Translations under genes and position numbers: made by a program
Assembly (NCBI GenBank): GCA_963729075.1
Contig: CAVSMU010000010.1
Span: 310,001-374,000, forward strand
Length of the DNA stretch: 64,000 nucleotides
Reading direction: 5' to 3'
Source of the DNA: WHSW01 sp963729075
GTDB lineage: Bacteria; Actinomycetota; Thermoleophilia; Solirubrobacterales; 70-9
Shown: positions 16,804-25,643 of the stretch, in pieces
How the letters are laid out: each line of letters starts with the position of its first letter
Numbering within the stretch: the stretch's first letter is position 1
Notes under the pieces: generated by a model
Database searches by the model: none
The model's input: only the letters and a program-made list of their open reading frames with translations
What the model was told of the DNA's origin: nothing

Positions 16804-17229
16804 ATGATCTCGACCGTGGCCGTTGGAACCGACGGATCGGCAACGGCAAACAAGGCCGTGAATGAGGCCGCGGAGCTGGCCCGGCGCTTCGATGCCAAGC
16901 TCGTCCTGCTGAGCGCATTCGACGACTCGCGCAAGCCGACGACGGATCCCGACCAGGACATCGAGCTGCAGTGGGCCTCGAACCCGGCGGCGCGGGTGAC
17001 GTCGATCCTCGAGGCGCTCGAGTCCGAGCTGAGCGGCTCCGGGCTCGAGTGCGAGACGCGTGCCGACAGGGGGGACCCGGCCGAGGTGCTGGTGCGGCTC
17101 GCCGACGAGTGCAGCGCCGACCTGCTGGTCATCGGCAACCGCGGCATGAAGCGCCGCGTCCTCGGCAGCGTGCCGAACACGGTCACCCACAAGGCCCATT
17201 GCTCGGTGCTGGTCGTCAAGACCACCTGA
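16804..17229 (+). CDS. universal stress protein (UspA family)
   Basis: 141-residue single-domain Usp, cytosolic. Strand 1 ISTVAVGTDGSATANKAVNE carries the Asp and the small-residue loop of the nucleotide site, and the ATP-binding G-x2-G-x9-G-S/T signature appears as GNRGMKRRVLGSVPNTV (about residues 113-129), so this is an ATP-binding rather than ATP-free member. The start is chosen from the ATG 8 nt after GATACT. It follows the GST by 62 bp but has its own promoter. Confidence 0.92.
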   Translation: MISTVAVGTDGSATANKAVNEAAELARRFDAKLVLLSAFDDSRKPTTDPDQDIELQWASNPAARVTSILEALESELSGSGLECETRADRGDPAEVLVRLADECSADLLVIGNRGMKRRVLGSVPNTVTHKAHCSVLVVKTT

Positions 17230-17328
17230 GCGCTCGGTCTCCCGACACGCCGCGTCGCCTGTCACATCCTGTCCCCCGGATGCGTCATAGCAGTGACGGG
17301 AAAAACGCAACGACGGAGGACGATTCAA

Positions 17329-17631
17329 ATGGAACGCACGCCGTGGACGACCGGGACCGCCGGCGTAATCGCCGCGTTGGGCATGCTGGGCTTTGCGCTC
17401 TTTCCGCTCGCGATCCCGTTCGTGCTGCTGACCGCCGTGTTCACCGCGCCGCTGCTGCTGATCGGCATCGCTGCCGCTGTGCCGCTGGGCGTCGTCGCGG
17501 TCCTCGTCATGGCGATCCGGGCGACGGCGCGGCGGATCGAACGCCGAGACGGCGACTCGCATCAGAAGCTGGTTCGCGCTCGGCCTCGCAGTCAACACGG
17601 CCTGCCGCCCGCCAGCGCCCGATCGGGCTGA
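17329..17631 (+). CDS. small membrane protein
   Basis: 100 residues with two hydrophobic segments, WTTGTAGVIAALGMLGFALF (about 6-25) and the long PLAIPFVLLTAVFTAPLLLI onward (26-62), followed by a basic, probably cytosolic tail with RRIERRDGD. A GGAGGA Shine-Dalgarno lies 9 nt before the ATG at 17329. I do not recognise a family. Its 3' end overlaps the convergent MFS gene by 40 bp. Confidence 0.6.
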   Translation: MERTPWTTGTAGVIAALGMLGFALFPLAIPFVLLTAVFTAPLLLIGIAAAVPLGVVAVLVMAIRATARRIERRDGDSHQKLVRARPRSQHGLPPASARSG

Positions 17632-19145
17632 TAGCCCGGGCGCACGGGCGGACGGCGGAGCAGCGCCACGGTCAGCAACGCGGCGCCGATCACGATCACC
17701 CCGCTGAGCGTGGCGGCGAGCGCCAGCGCGTCGGCAAACGCATCCCGGGCCGCGTCCACGAGGTCGGCGCCGGGGCCGCTCGGGAGTTCGTCACCCGCCA
17801 CGACCGCCGCGCCGAGCGTGTCGCGTGCGCTCTCGGCCGTTGCGGGCGAAAGCCCGGACGGGAGCATGTCCGCGATCTCGCTGCGGTAGACCGCGGTGCC
17901 CACCGCGCCGAGGACCGCGATGCCAAGCGCACCGCCCAGCTCGGAGCTCGTCTCGGAGACACCCGCCGCCGCTCCCGCCCGCTCGGCGGAGGCGGCTCCG
18001 ACCATCAGATCGGCGGCGAGCGTGTACACGGGCGCGAGGCCGAGCGCGAGGATCACGGTGCCGATCACGACAGTCGCAAGCCCCGTGCTCCCGTCGACCT
18101 GCGCGAGGAGGCCGAATCCGGCGCCGGCCAGCACGAGGCCGCCGGCGATGGCGTAGGCCGGCCGGAGGCGCCGGACGACGAGCGGGGTCAGCAGCGAGCC
18201 GACGATGAACCCGCCGGCGTAGGGCACCGTCCAGAGCCCCGCCTCCAACGGCGAGAGCCCGAGCACGAGTTGCAGGTACTGGGCGATGAAGACGGCGATC
18301 CCGAAGTTGACGAAGAAGCCGAATGTGTTCGCGCTGAGCGCCGCGTTGAACGCCGGCGCTCGGAACAGCCTCAGATCGATCAGCGGGTCGGCCAGCCGCT
18401 GCTGCCTGTACGCGAACGCCCCGCCGAGCCCCAGACCGATGAGAATCGACGCCAAGGCCACCGACCCCACGCCGTCCTGGGCGATCTCCTTGAGGCCGTA
18501 GATGATCGCCAGCACCGCGGCGAGCGAAAGGACAGCGCTTACGAGGTCGAGCCGACCCGCCGCCGGGTCTCGGTACTCGGGCAGAAGCCGCGGTCCGAGC
18601 ACGAGCAGCAGCCCCATCACCGGCAGCGCCGGCAGGAACACCGAGCCCCACCAGAAACGCTCCAGCAGCAGCCCGCCGATCAGCGGGCCGACAGCGGCTC
18701 CGGCGGAGAAGCTCGTGATCCACACGCCGATCGCGAAGGTGCGCTGGGTCGGGTCGTTGAACATGTTCCGGATCAGGGAGAGCGTCGACGGCGCAAGCGT
18801 CGCCCCGGCGACCCCGAGCAGCGCCCGAGCGGCGATCAGCATCTCGGCGCTCGTCGAGAGCGCCGCGAACACCGAGGCGAGGCCGAACGCGCCCGCGCCG
18901 ATCAGGAGCAGGCGGCGGCGACCGATCCGGTCACCCAGGGTGCCCATCGTGATCAGCAGGCCGGCGACGAGGAACCCGTAGATGTCGACGATCCAGAGCA
19001 GTTGAGCGCTGCTCGGCTGGAGGTCCTCGCTGAGCGCGGGGAGCGCGAGGTTCAGCACCGTGAGGTCCATGGCGTAGACCGCGCACGGAAGGGCGATCAC
19101 CGCGAGCCCGAACCACTCGCGGCGCCCGGCCTTGGCGGTGGTCAT
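17592..19145 (-). CDS. MFS drug exporter, DHA2 (14-TM) family
   Basis: 517 residues with about 14 predicted membrane helices, the QacA/EmrB type of proton-coupled drug exporter. Motif A is GTLGDRIGRRRLLLIGAGAF (about residues 68-87), motif D1-like AVYAMDLTVLNLALPALSED in helix 1 (about 24-43), and motif C-type GAAVGPLIGGLLLERFWWGS in helix 5. ATG at 19145. It is divergent from the ECF sigma gene at 19269 with a 123-bp shared upstream region, so that sigma factor may control it. Confidence 0.92.
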   Translation of the reverse strand: MTTAKAGRREWFGLAVIALPCAVYAMDLTVLNLALPALSEDLQPSSAQLLWIVDIYGFLVAGLLITMGTLGDRIGRRRLLLIGAGAFGLASVFAALSTSAEMLIAARALLGVAGATLAPSTLSLIRNMFNDPTQRTFAIGVWITSFSAGAAVGPLIGGLLLERFWWGSVFLPALPVMGLLLVLGPRLLPEYRDPAAGRLDLVSAVLSLAAVLAIIYGLKEIAQDGVGSVALASILIGLGLGGAFAYRQQRLADPLIDLRLFRAPAFNAALSANTFGFFVNFGIAVFIAQYLQLVLGLSPLEAGLWTVPYAGGFIVGSLLTPLVVRRLRPAYAIAGGLVLAGAGFGLLAQVDGSTGLATVVIGTVILALGLAPVYTLAADLMVGAASAERAGAAAGVSETSSELGGALGIAVLGAVGTAVYRSEIADMLPSGLSPATAESARDTLGAAVVAGDELPSGPGADLVDAARDAFADALALAATLSGVIVIGAALLTVALLRRPPVRPGYQPDRALAGGRPC

Positions 19146-19268
19146 GGGCGCCCCCTGGTGATCGAGATCGGAGTCATGCAGTAGTGACTTCCGTGCATGC
19201 GGAAACTGAACGGCGGCCTCTGCGCGCGATGGATTCAGGCGGTGCCGACGGTCTAGTTTGGTGACGGA

Positions 19269-20333
19269 ATGAATGCGGCGACCGAGAACACGAGCGCTGA
19301 TGCCAGGCTGCTCGAGCGAGCGCGCCGCGGCGACGAGGACGCGTTCCGCCGGCTCGTGGAGCCATACCGGCGCGAGCTCCACGCCCATTGCTACCGGATG
19401 CTCGGCTCGGTCCACGACGCGGACGACGCCCTCCAGGACGCGCTCTTGCGCGCCTGGCGCGGACTCGGCCGCTTCGAGGGCCGCAGCTCGCTGCGCTCGT
19501 GGCTCTACCGGATCGCCACGAACGCCAGCCTCGACCTGATCGCGCGGCGGCCGAAGCGGGTCATTCCCATCGACCACGGCCCGGCCGACGACGGCAGCGG
19601 CGATCTGGCCGAGCCCGTGACCGAGACCATCTGGGTGGAGCCCTACGCCGATCAGGCGCTCGAGGAGGGCCTGGCCGCCCCGGAGGCCCGCTACGAGCTG
19701 CGCGAGAGCGTGGAGCTCGCCTTCATCGCCGCGCTCCAGAACCTCCCCGGCACCCAGCGCGCCGCGCTCATCCTCCGCGACGTGCTCGGCTTCTCCGCGC
19801 GCGAGTCCGCCGAGGCGCTTGACACGACCGTGGCATCGGTGAACGGCGCCCTCCAGCGCGGGCGCAAGGCCGCGTCCGAGCGGCTTCCGAGTCAAAGCCA
19901 GCAGGCGACCCTCCGGGCGCTCGGCGACGACGGTATACGCGACGTCGTCGAGCGCTACATCGATGCGTGGGAGCGAGCCGACGTGGACGCGCTCCTCGCC
20001 CTGCTGGCCGAGGACGCCACGTTCTCCATGCCGCCCCTGCCCACCTGGTACCGCGGCCACGCCGCGATCCGCACCTTCCTCGTGCGCTACCCGCTCCAGG
20101 ATCGCTGGCGACTGCTCCCGGCGCGCGCGAACGGGCAGCTGGCGTTCGGCTGCTACGCCTGGGACGCGGACGAGAGCGCGTACACGGCCCTCTCGCTCGA
20201 CGTGCTGACGATGGACGGCGACCGGGCGGCGGAGGTGGTCTCGTTCGTCACCCCGTACACGGACGGTCCCGCCCGCGCGCGATTCGCGGCCGACGTCCTG
20301 GCGCGCTTCGGGCTGCCCGAGCGACTGGACTGA
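19269..20333 (+). CDS. ECF sigma factor with C-terminal SnoaL-like domain (1 of 3)
   Basis: 354 residues, SigG/SigJ-like. Region 2 includes HCYRMLGSVHDADDALQDAL and the -10 recognition helix LRSWLYRIATNASLDLI; region 4 includes LPGTQRAALILRDVLGFSAR and the helix-turn-helix ESAEALDTTVASVNGALQRG. Residues about 225-340 form a SnoaL/NTF2-like domain (YIDAWERADVDALLALLAED, then GHAAIRTFL), which in such sigma factors acts as a built-in regulator in place of an anti-sigma factor. TAGTTT ends 9 nt before the ATG. Divergent from the MFS exporter. It has two paralogues in this window. Confidence 0.92.
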   Translation: MNAATENTSADARLLERARRGDEDAFRRLVEPYRRELHAHCYRMLGSVHDADDALQDALLRAWRGLGRFEGRSSLRSWLYRIATNASLDLIARRPKRVIPIDHGPADDGSGDLAEPVTETIWVEPYADQALEEGLAAPEARYELRESVELAFIAALQNLPGTQRAALILRDVLGFSARESAEALDTTVASVNGALQRGRKAASERLPSQSQQATLRALGDDGIRDVVERYIDAWERADVDALLALLAEDATFSMPPLPTWYRGHAAIRTFLVRYPLQDRWRLLPARANGQLAFGCYAWDADESAYTALSLDVLTMDGDRAAEVVSFVTPYTDGPARARFAADVLARFGLPERLD

Positions 20334-20362
20334 TCCCCGAGGTCGCCGGCCCCGCGATGCAC

Positions 20363-20403
20363 GAATGGACAACGGAGGCCGAGCCGCGAGGTGTTGTCCA
20401 TTC
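20363..20403. repeat. 11-bp inverted repeat between convergent genes
   Basis: GAATGGACAAC and GTTGTCCATTC are perfect inverted repeats with a 19-bp spacer. There is no T-run, so it is not a classical terminator. It lies 30 bp after the sigma gene stop and before the 3' end of the oxidoreductase. Confidence 0.5.
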
Positions 20404-20521
20404 AGCCGTGTATGTCACGCATGAATGGCCATCACCGTGGCTTGGCGCCGCCAGTGTCCAAACATGCATGCCGGCGGCCGGGGCCCCTCTCCCACGTGAG
20501 CACGGCTTCGTGTCGCGACCG

Positions 20522-21925
20522 CTAGTCCGGCGCGATGTTCTGGTTCAGGCGGAAGAAGTTGTCGGGGTCGTACTTGCGCTTCAGCGCCTTGAGCCGGTCG
20601 TACTTCTCGCTCCCGTAGGCCTCGCGGATGCGGTCCTCGCCCTCCTCCATGAGGAAGTTGACGTAGACGCTCGTGTGGTGCGGCTCGAGCGCCGACCAGA
20701 AGCTCCGCACCCACTCCCGCTCGGCGTCGAAGCCCTCGGCTGTCGTGGTCGTCGAGGTGATGTTGAACGTATGCCCCGCGCCGCGGCCGTTGAAAGCCGT
20801 CCCGGCCTCCGGCTCGCGCGCCACCGCGCCGCCGAGCTGCCAGATCGGGAACGCGGTCAGGGGCGAGCGGATGTGCGCCGCGTGATCGACCGCGATGTCG
20901 ATGACCGGGTCGCTGAGCGCGCTCACGTCGCAGGCGCGCATGTAGTACCACCAGCCGTGCGGGAAGGACGGGTCGAACATCGACTGGTGCTCGACGTAGG
21001 GCTTGGGCTCGCACAGGTCGAGCACCGGGGATCCGAACGCCTTGAGCGGCGCTACGACCGCCTCCCCGTCCTCAACCGGCCCCGCATAGCAGCAGGCGAC
21101 CGCCACGACCGGCTTGCCGTGCAGCTCGGTGGGCACGAACGCAAGCGGCGGGGCCTTGCGATGGATCACGATCGTCATCAGCTCCTCCGGCGCCTCCGCG
21201 CACCACTCGCGGTAGAACCGCAGCACGGCTGGCGCCTGCTCCATCGGCCAGAAGATCGGGCCGGCGAGGACGATCGGCCCCACCGGGTGAAGGCGAAACT
21301 CGAACTCGGTGACGATCCCGAAGTTGCCGCCGCCGCCGCGCAGTCCCCAGAACAGGTCGGGGTTCTCGGTCTCGCTCGCGGTCACGAAGTCGCCGGCGGC
21401 GGTGACCACGTCCGCGGACAGCAGGTTGTCGATCGTCAGCCCGTGCTTGCGCTGAAGCCAGCCGATCCCCCCGCCGAGCGTCAGGCCCGCGACGCCCGTG
21501 TGCGTCACGATTCCGCCGGTAGTCGCGAGGCCGAACGCCTGCGTCTCGCGGTCGAGCTCGCCCCAGAGCACGCCGGCCTGGACGCGCGCGGTGCGCGCCT
21601 GCGGGTCGACCCGGATGCCCTTCATCGGGCCCAGGTCGATCACGAGGCCGCCCTCGCACACCGACAGGCCGGGGAAGCTGTGGCCTCCGCTTCGGACGGC
21701 GACCTGAAGCCCGGTCTCGCGGGCGAACCTCACGGCCGCCACCACGTCCGCGACGCCCGTGCAGCGGGCGATCAGTGCAGGGGACCGCGCGATCGAGCCG
21801 TTCCAGACCTTGCGCTGCTCGGTGTACTCGGGATCGTCCGGGCCCACGAGCTGTCCGCGGAAGGACCCAGCCAGCTCGTCGAGCGCAGCGGAGTCGAGCT
21901 TCGTCTCGGTGGCGATGGCGTTCAT
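20522..21925 (-). CDS. FAD-binding oxidoreductase (PCMH/BBE type)
   Basis: 467 residues, berberine bridge enzyme/6-hydroxynicotine oxidase-like. PCMH FAD domain (about 40-210) with VAVRSGGHSFPGLSVCEGGL (covalent-FAD His position in GGHS; Cys in SVCEGG may be the second flavin attachment), GGIVTHTGVAGLTLGGGIGW, and NPDLFWGLRGGGGNFGIVTE. The C-terminal BBE motif is RKYDPDNFFRLNQNIAPD. Bicovalent flavin attachment is plausible because both His and Cys positions are present. ATG at 21925. The substrate is unknown (alcohol, sugar or alkaloid-like). Confidence 0.92.
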   Translation of the reverse strand: MNAIATETKLDSAALDELAGSFRGQLVGPDDPEYTEQRKVWNGSIARSPALIARCTGVADVVAAVRFARETGLQVAVRSGGHSFPGLSVCEGGLVIDLGPMKGIRVDPQARTARVQAGVLWGELDRETQAFGLATTGGIVTHTGVAGLTLGGGIGWLQRKHGLTIDNLLSADVVTAAGDFVTASETENPDLFWGLRGGGGNFGIVTEFEFRLHPVGPIVLAGPIFWPMEQAPAVLRFYREWCAEAPEELMTIVIHRKAPPLAFVPTELHGKPVVAVACCYAGPVEDGEAVVAPLKAFGSPVLDLCEPKPYVEHQSMFDPSFPHGWWYYMRACDVSALSDPVIDIAVDHAAHIRSPLTAFPIWQLGGAVAREPEAGTAFNGRGAGHTFNITSTTTTAEGFDAEREWVRSFWSALEPHHTSVYVNFLMEEGEDRIREAYGSEKYDRLKALKRKYDPDNFFRLNQNIAPD

Positions 21926-22023
21926 GGCGCCTCCTATTCGCTGGGGGATCGCGGCTTCGGCACGGTGGCATCGACATTGTCGCCGACCGGCTTGCCTGCC
22001 GAGTACACGAGATCAAGAAACCG

Positions 22024-22644
22024 TCAGCCGGCGAGCTCCGGACGGCACTGACCGACGAAGCGAAAGCCGATCGCCTCGATCTCCCCCGCCTCGATCAGCC
22101 GCAGCTCCTCGGCGGGCTCGACGGCGTCGAGCTCCTCGTAGAAGTGCGGGCCCCACGCGAAGAACAGCTCGACGAAGCGACGATCGAGCTCGGTGCGCAT
22201 CGAGTCGTAGCCGTGGATGGCGACGTGCTGGTCGCGCCACCAGCCGAGCAGCTCCTCCCCGTCACCGGGTGCGACGTGATGCGGGTCGTGGCGAACATGC
22301 CAGCGAAGGGTGCGCTCGTCCGCGCGGTCATACGCGTGGTCGTTGACCACAAGGGTGCCGGACGGCCGCAGCAGCCCGGCGATCCGGTCGACGCCGCCCG
22401 CGAGGTCGTGAATGTGATGCAGCGAGCGGTTGGCGACGATCGCGTCGAAAGGGCCCTCGTCGGCGAACCGCTCCAGCGCGACGCGGCGAAAGATCGGCCC
22501 CTCGGGCGCCTCGGGATCGATCGCGACGACCCGATGACCGGCAGCGGCGAGGGCTCGCGCCAGCCGGCCGTCCCCGCAGCCGACCTCCAGTACCCGGGAC
22601 TCCGGCACGGGCAAGTGCTGGAGCACGAACGACTCGAGTCGCAC
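22024..22644 (-). CDS. class I SAM-dependent methyltransferase
   Basis: 206 residues. Motif I is VLEVGCGDGRLARALAAAGH (about residues 18-37), motif II VVAIDPEAPEG, then FDAIVANRSLHHIHDLAGGV and LLRPSGTLVVNDHAYDRADE. It is a short, single-domain methyltransferase. GTG start, with TACCGT 6 nt upstream, so probably leaderless. It is in the same direction as the hydrolase-reductase pair upstream but separated by 28 bp that hold the promoter-like box, so it may be transcribed independently. Confidence 0.85.
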   Translation of the reverse strand: MRLESFVLQHLPVPESRVLEVGCGDGRLARALAAAGHRVVAIDPEAPEGPIFRRVALERFADEGPFDAIVANRSLHHIHDLAGGVDRIAGLLRPSGTLVVNDHAYDRADERTLRWHVRHDPHHVAPGDGEELLGWWRDQHVAIHGYDSMRTELDRRFVELFFAWGPHFYEELDAVEPAEELRLIEAGEIEAIGFRFVGQCRPELAG

Positions 22645-22672
22645 GCGGCCACGGTAGCGCCGGGGCCGACGA

Positions 22673-23470
22673 TCAGCCGACGTCGAGAAAGGGCTTCACC
22701 GCCGGCGCGAGCGCCTTCGCCTTCACCATGTGCGTCTGTCCCTCGAGCACCTGGAGCCGCCCGTCCGGAAGCAGCTCGGCGAGGCTCCGCATCCCGTTCG
22801 CCATCCAGGCCGGGCTTTTCCCGCCGACCATGACGAGCGTCGGAACGGTGACCGCGCCCCAGTGCGCCGCTTCCAGTGGCCGCCCCGCCTGGGTGTCGCC
22901 CATGCAGGCCGCGTCATAGGGCAAGGTGTGGGCCACCCCCTTGAGCTTCCTCCAGCCCGGGAACAGTGGCGAGACCGCGAGCAGGATCTTTGGCATGCCC
23001 ACGAGCCGCATGAACAGCTTCACGGCGTCCCCCCTTCGCCCCGCTGCCAGCAGCTCGTTCAGCTGCGGCACATAGCTGGACGGCGTGGGTGGGCGGCTGT
23101 CGTCGACGATGAAGGGCGCCTCGTACACGACGAGCCGGTCGATCGCCGCGCCGGCCCGGGCGGCCTCCATCGCCAGTACCCCGCCCGAGGAGAAGCCGCA
23201 GGCATGTGCCCGTCCGCCGGCTTCGGCGATGAGGGCCTCGATGTCCTCTACCTCCCGCTCGATCGAGTACGGCGGGGTGTCCCCGCTCTCCCCCCGGCCG
23301 CGGCGGTCGTAGGTGATCACCGTGAAGCGGTCGGCGAGCGCCGCGGCGACCTTGCGGGCCGGACCCGACTCGCGCCAGCACAGCGCGCCGTCGACGAGGA
23401 TCAGCGGCGGCCCTGAGCCCGTCCGCTCGAAGGCGATCGTCGTTCCGTCCTTGGAGCGAACGGTGGTCAT
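22673..23470 (-). CDS. alpha/beta hydrolase
   Basis: 265 residues. PLILVDGALCWRES forms the oxyanion strand turn, ITYDRRGRGESGDTPPYSIE the following loop, and CGFSSGGVLAMEAA the nucleophile elbow with Ser (about residue 94). The C-terminal LEGQTHMVKAKAL supplies the catalytic His, and VPTLVMVGGKSP the acid-strand region, although the acidic residue is not obvious. The start overlaps the reductase-like gene upstream by 4 nt (ATGA), so they are translationally coupled. Confidence 0.88.
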   Translation of the reverse strand: MTTVRSKDGTTIAFERTGSGPPLILVDGALCWRESGPARKVAAALADRFTVITYDRRGRGESGDTPPYSIEREVEDIEALIAEAGGRAHACGFSSGGVLAMEAARAGAAIDRLVVYEAPFIVDDSRPPTPSSYVPQLNELLAAGRRGDAVKLFMRLVGMPKILLAVSPLFPGWRKLKGVAHTLPYDAACMGDTQAGRPLEAAHWGAVTVPTLVMVGGKSPAWMANGMRSLAELLPDGRLQVLEGQTHMVKAKALAPAVKPFLDVG

Positions 23471-24027
23471 CGATCGTCGCCCTCGTCACGGACGGCCGGC
23501 CGGTAGGTCGCGTACACGACGCCGGTGTCGAAGGTCTGCGAGTCCGCGAGCGCCAGCGCCTGCTGGTCGCCGTTCTCGAACAGCCGCGCACCCTGGCCGA
23601 CCACCACGGGGTGGATCATGAGCCGCAGCTCGTCGACGAGGCCCTCCCGAAGCAGCGACCGGGCCAGCGTCGCGCTTCCGGACATGACGATGTCCTTGCC
23701 CGGCTGCTCCTTGAGTGCCGCGACGGCCGCGGGCACGTCGCCCTCGAGCAGATGCGAGTTGCTCCAGTCGACGTCGTCGAGCGTGGTCGAGGCGACGTAC
23801 TTCGGCGTCTCGTTCATAAAGGCGGCCATCTCATTGTCGGCCTCGGGCCAGAACCCGGCCCACTCCTGGTAGGTGACACGGCCGCACAGCATCGCGTCGG
23901 ACGAGGCCATGGTCGCGCCGATCGCCGCCGTCATCTCGTCGTTGAAGTACGGGAAGTGCCAGTCCTGGGGCGCCTCGACGACTCCGTCGAGCGAGACGAA
24001 GAAGGTCGAGATCAATTTCCTGCTCAT
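23467..24027 (-). CDS. dihydrofolate reductase-family protein (RibD C-terminal like)
   Basis: 186 residues, the DHFR-like/RibD_C family of NADPH-binding reductases common in actinobacteria. Visible: STFFVSLDGVVEAPQDWHFP (about residues 7-26), ASSDAMLCGRVTYQEWAGFW and the nucleotide-binding DIVMSGSATLARSLLREGLV (about 111-130), then ELRLMIHPVVVGQGARLFE. It is coupled to the hydrolase downstream and divergent from the second ECF sigma gene at 24129, which may control the pair. Confidence 0.9.
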   Translation of the reverse strand: MSRKLISTFFVSLDGVVEAPQDWHFPYFNDEMTAAIGATMASSDAMLCGRVTYQEWAGFWPEADNEMAAFMNETPKYVASTTLDDVDWSNSHLLEGDVPAAVAALKEQPGKDIVMSGSATLARSLLREGLVDELRLMIHPVVVGQGARLFENGDQQALALADSQTFDTGVVYATYRPAVRDEGDDR

Positions 24028-24128
24028 CGGATTGCTCCTCGGTCGTTGGTGAGTGGTTCTGACCGGTACTACCGCCGCCGAGCCGAAAACTCATCGCTCC
24101 GCTTCCGGCCGCGTCTAATCTCGTCGGC

Positions 24129-25205
24129 ATGAGCGCCGACGCCCCGGGCCCGACGGCACACAGCACGCGCCTGCTCGAGGCGGCTCGCAGCGGCGACGAG
24201 CGGGCGTTCGAGGAGCTCGTCGAGCCGCGGCGGGCCGAGCTTCACGCCCACTGCTATCGCATGCTTGGGTCGCCGTATGACGCCGACGACGCGCTGCAGG
24301 AGACCCTGCTGCGGGCCTGGCGGGGACTCGGCGGGTTCGAGCGCGGACGCTCGCTTCGACCATGGCTGTACCGGATTGCGACCAACGTCTGCCTCGACGC
24401 GATCAAGAAGCGCGCAAAGCGCGTGCTGCCGATCGACCACGGCCCGCCGGCCGCAGAGGGCGAGGGCCCGGGCGAGCCGATCGTCGAGCTGATCTGGCTC
24501 GAGCCGTACCCGGACGAGCGGCTCGGCAGCGACTCCGGCCTCGCCTCACCGGAGGCCCGCTACGAGCAGCGCGAGGCGGTCGAGCTCGCCTTCGTCGCCG
24601 CGCTTCAGCACCTTCCGCCGAGCCAGCGGGCGGTCCTGATCCTCCGTGACGTGCTCGGCTTCTCGGCCCGCGAGGTCGCGGAGTCGCTGGAGACGACGGT
24701 CGCCTCCGTCAACAGCTCGGTGCAGCGCGCGCGGCGCACGGTCGAGGAGCGGCTCCCGGAGCGCAGCCAGCAGGAGACCCTCGCGGAGCTCGGCGACGAT
24801 CGGCTGCGCCGGGTGGTGCGCGATTACATCGCCGCCTGGGAGAGCCGCGACATCGACGCGATGGTGGCGATGCTCGTCGCCGACGCGACCTTCGCGATGC
24901 CGCCGCACCCGCACTGGTTCCGCGGCCGCGAGGCGGTCATCGCCTTCCTGGCAACGACCGGGAAGCCGGACCTGCGCCACGTGCCTACGCGCGCGAACGG
25001 CCAGCCGGCAATCGGCTGGTATCTGCGCGACCCGGAGAGCGAGCACTACCTGCCCGCCTCGCTCGAGCTGCTCGCCCTCGAGGGCGACCGCGTCCGCGAG
25101 ATCACGGCGTTCACGGGCCGCATGTGCGCGGCGAGCGAGCTTGGCTCGCTGCCCGACCTCTTCCCGCGTTTCGGGCTTCCGGCTGAGCTGGCAGCCTCGG
25201 ACTGA
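24129..25205 (+). CDS. ECF sigma factor with C-terminal SnoaL-like domain (2 of 3)
   Basis: 358 residues, same architecture as the gene at 19269 and clearly its paralogue: HCYRMLGSPYDADDALQETL and RPWLYRIATNVCLDAIKKRA in region 2, LPPSQRAVLILRDVLGFSAR and EVAESLETTVASVNSSVQRA in region 4, then a SnoaL-like C-terminal domain (YIAAWESRDIDAMVAMLVAD and PHPHWFRGREAVIAFL). TAATCT ends 7 nt before the ATG. It is divergent from the DHFR-like/hydrolase operon with 101 bp between starts, and is not followed by an anti-sigma gene. Confidence 0.93.
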   Translation: MSADAPGPTAHSTRLLEAARSGDERAFEELVEPRRAELHAHCYRMLGSPYDADDALQETLLRAWRGLGGFERGRSLRPWLYRIATNVCLDAIKKRAKRVLPIDHGPPAAEGEGPGEPIVELIWLEPYPDERLGSDSGLASPEARYEQREAVELAFVAALQHLPPSQRAVLILRDVLGFSAREVAESLETTVASVNSSVQRARRTVEERLPERSQQETLAELGDDRLRRVVRDYIAAWESRDIDAMVAMLVADATFAMPPHPHWFRGREAVIAFLATTGKPDLRHVPTRANGQPAIGWYLRDPESEHYLPASLELLALEGDRVREITAFTGRMCAASELGSLPDLFPRFGLPAELAASD

Positions 25206-25333
25206 GGCTCAAGGTCCGATCCGCCGGGCGGTCGCTACGGCCGGCTCCGGGAGCCGGATCGCGCCTCGCGCACGACCCGTCGGATCTCGCGAGTCAAACG
25301 ATTCGGTGTCCCCCTCGGCAGCCGCACCACTGT

Positions 25334-25618
25334 TCAGCGCGAGTAGTCGCTGACCGAGGTGGCGAGCGGATACGAGCCTCGTTCCCTCTGCGGCTCGCCG
25401 GTCACGACGAGCTCGCCGGCAGCGGCACCGGGCGCCGCGGTGCCCTCGAGGCGGTAGCGATCGATCTCGTACGGGAGGCCGGCGTAGGTGAGCGCGCCCG
25501 GGCCCTCATTGATCGTGAAGTGCAGGTGCGGCCCCGCCGTGTTCCCGCTGTCTGACCGCCGAGCGACGCCGGCGACGACCAGCGCGCCGACGCATTCCGC
25601 TCGAGCGTGCACCCCCAT
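25334..25618 (-). pseudogene. M23 (LytM-type) peptidase C-terminal fragment
   Basis: The 94-residue frame contains SGNTAGPHLHFTINEG (the HxH zinc motif segment of M23 peptidases) and GLPYEIDRYRLEG, a tail also seen in that family, but the upstream HxxxD part and the rest of the domain are absent. It therefore looks like the 3' remnant of a peptidoglycan or cell-wall endopeptidase gene, not a working enzyme. No start signal of its own is visible. Confidence 0.45.
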
Positions 25619-25643
25619 GACAGGCGACCCTACACCCCCTGCG

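Noticed and set aside
16971..19184. 737-residue (+) strand open frame
   Set aside because: Runs antisense through the MFS transporter and is highly charged low-complexity sequence typical of high-GC shadow frames.
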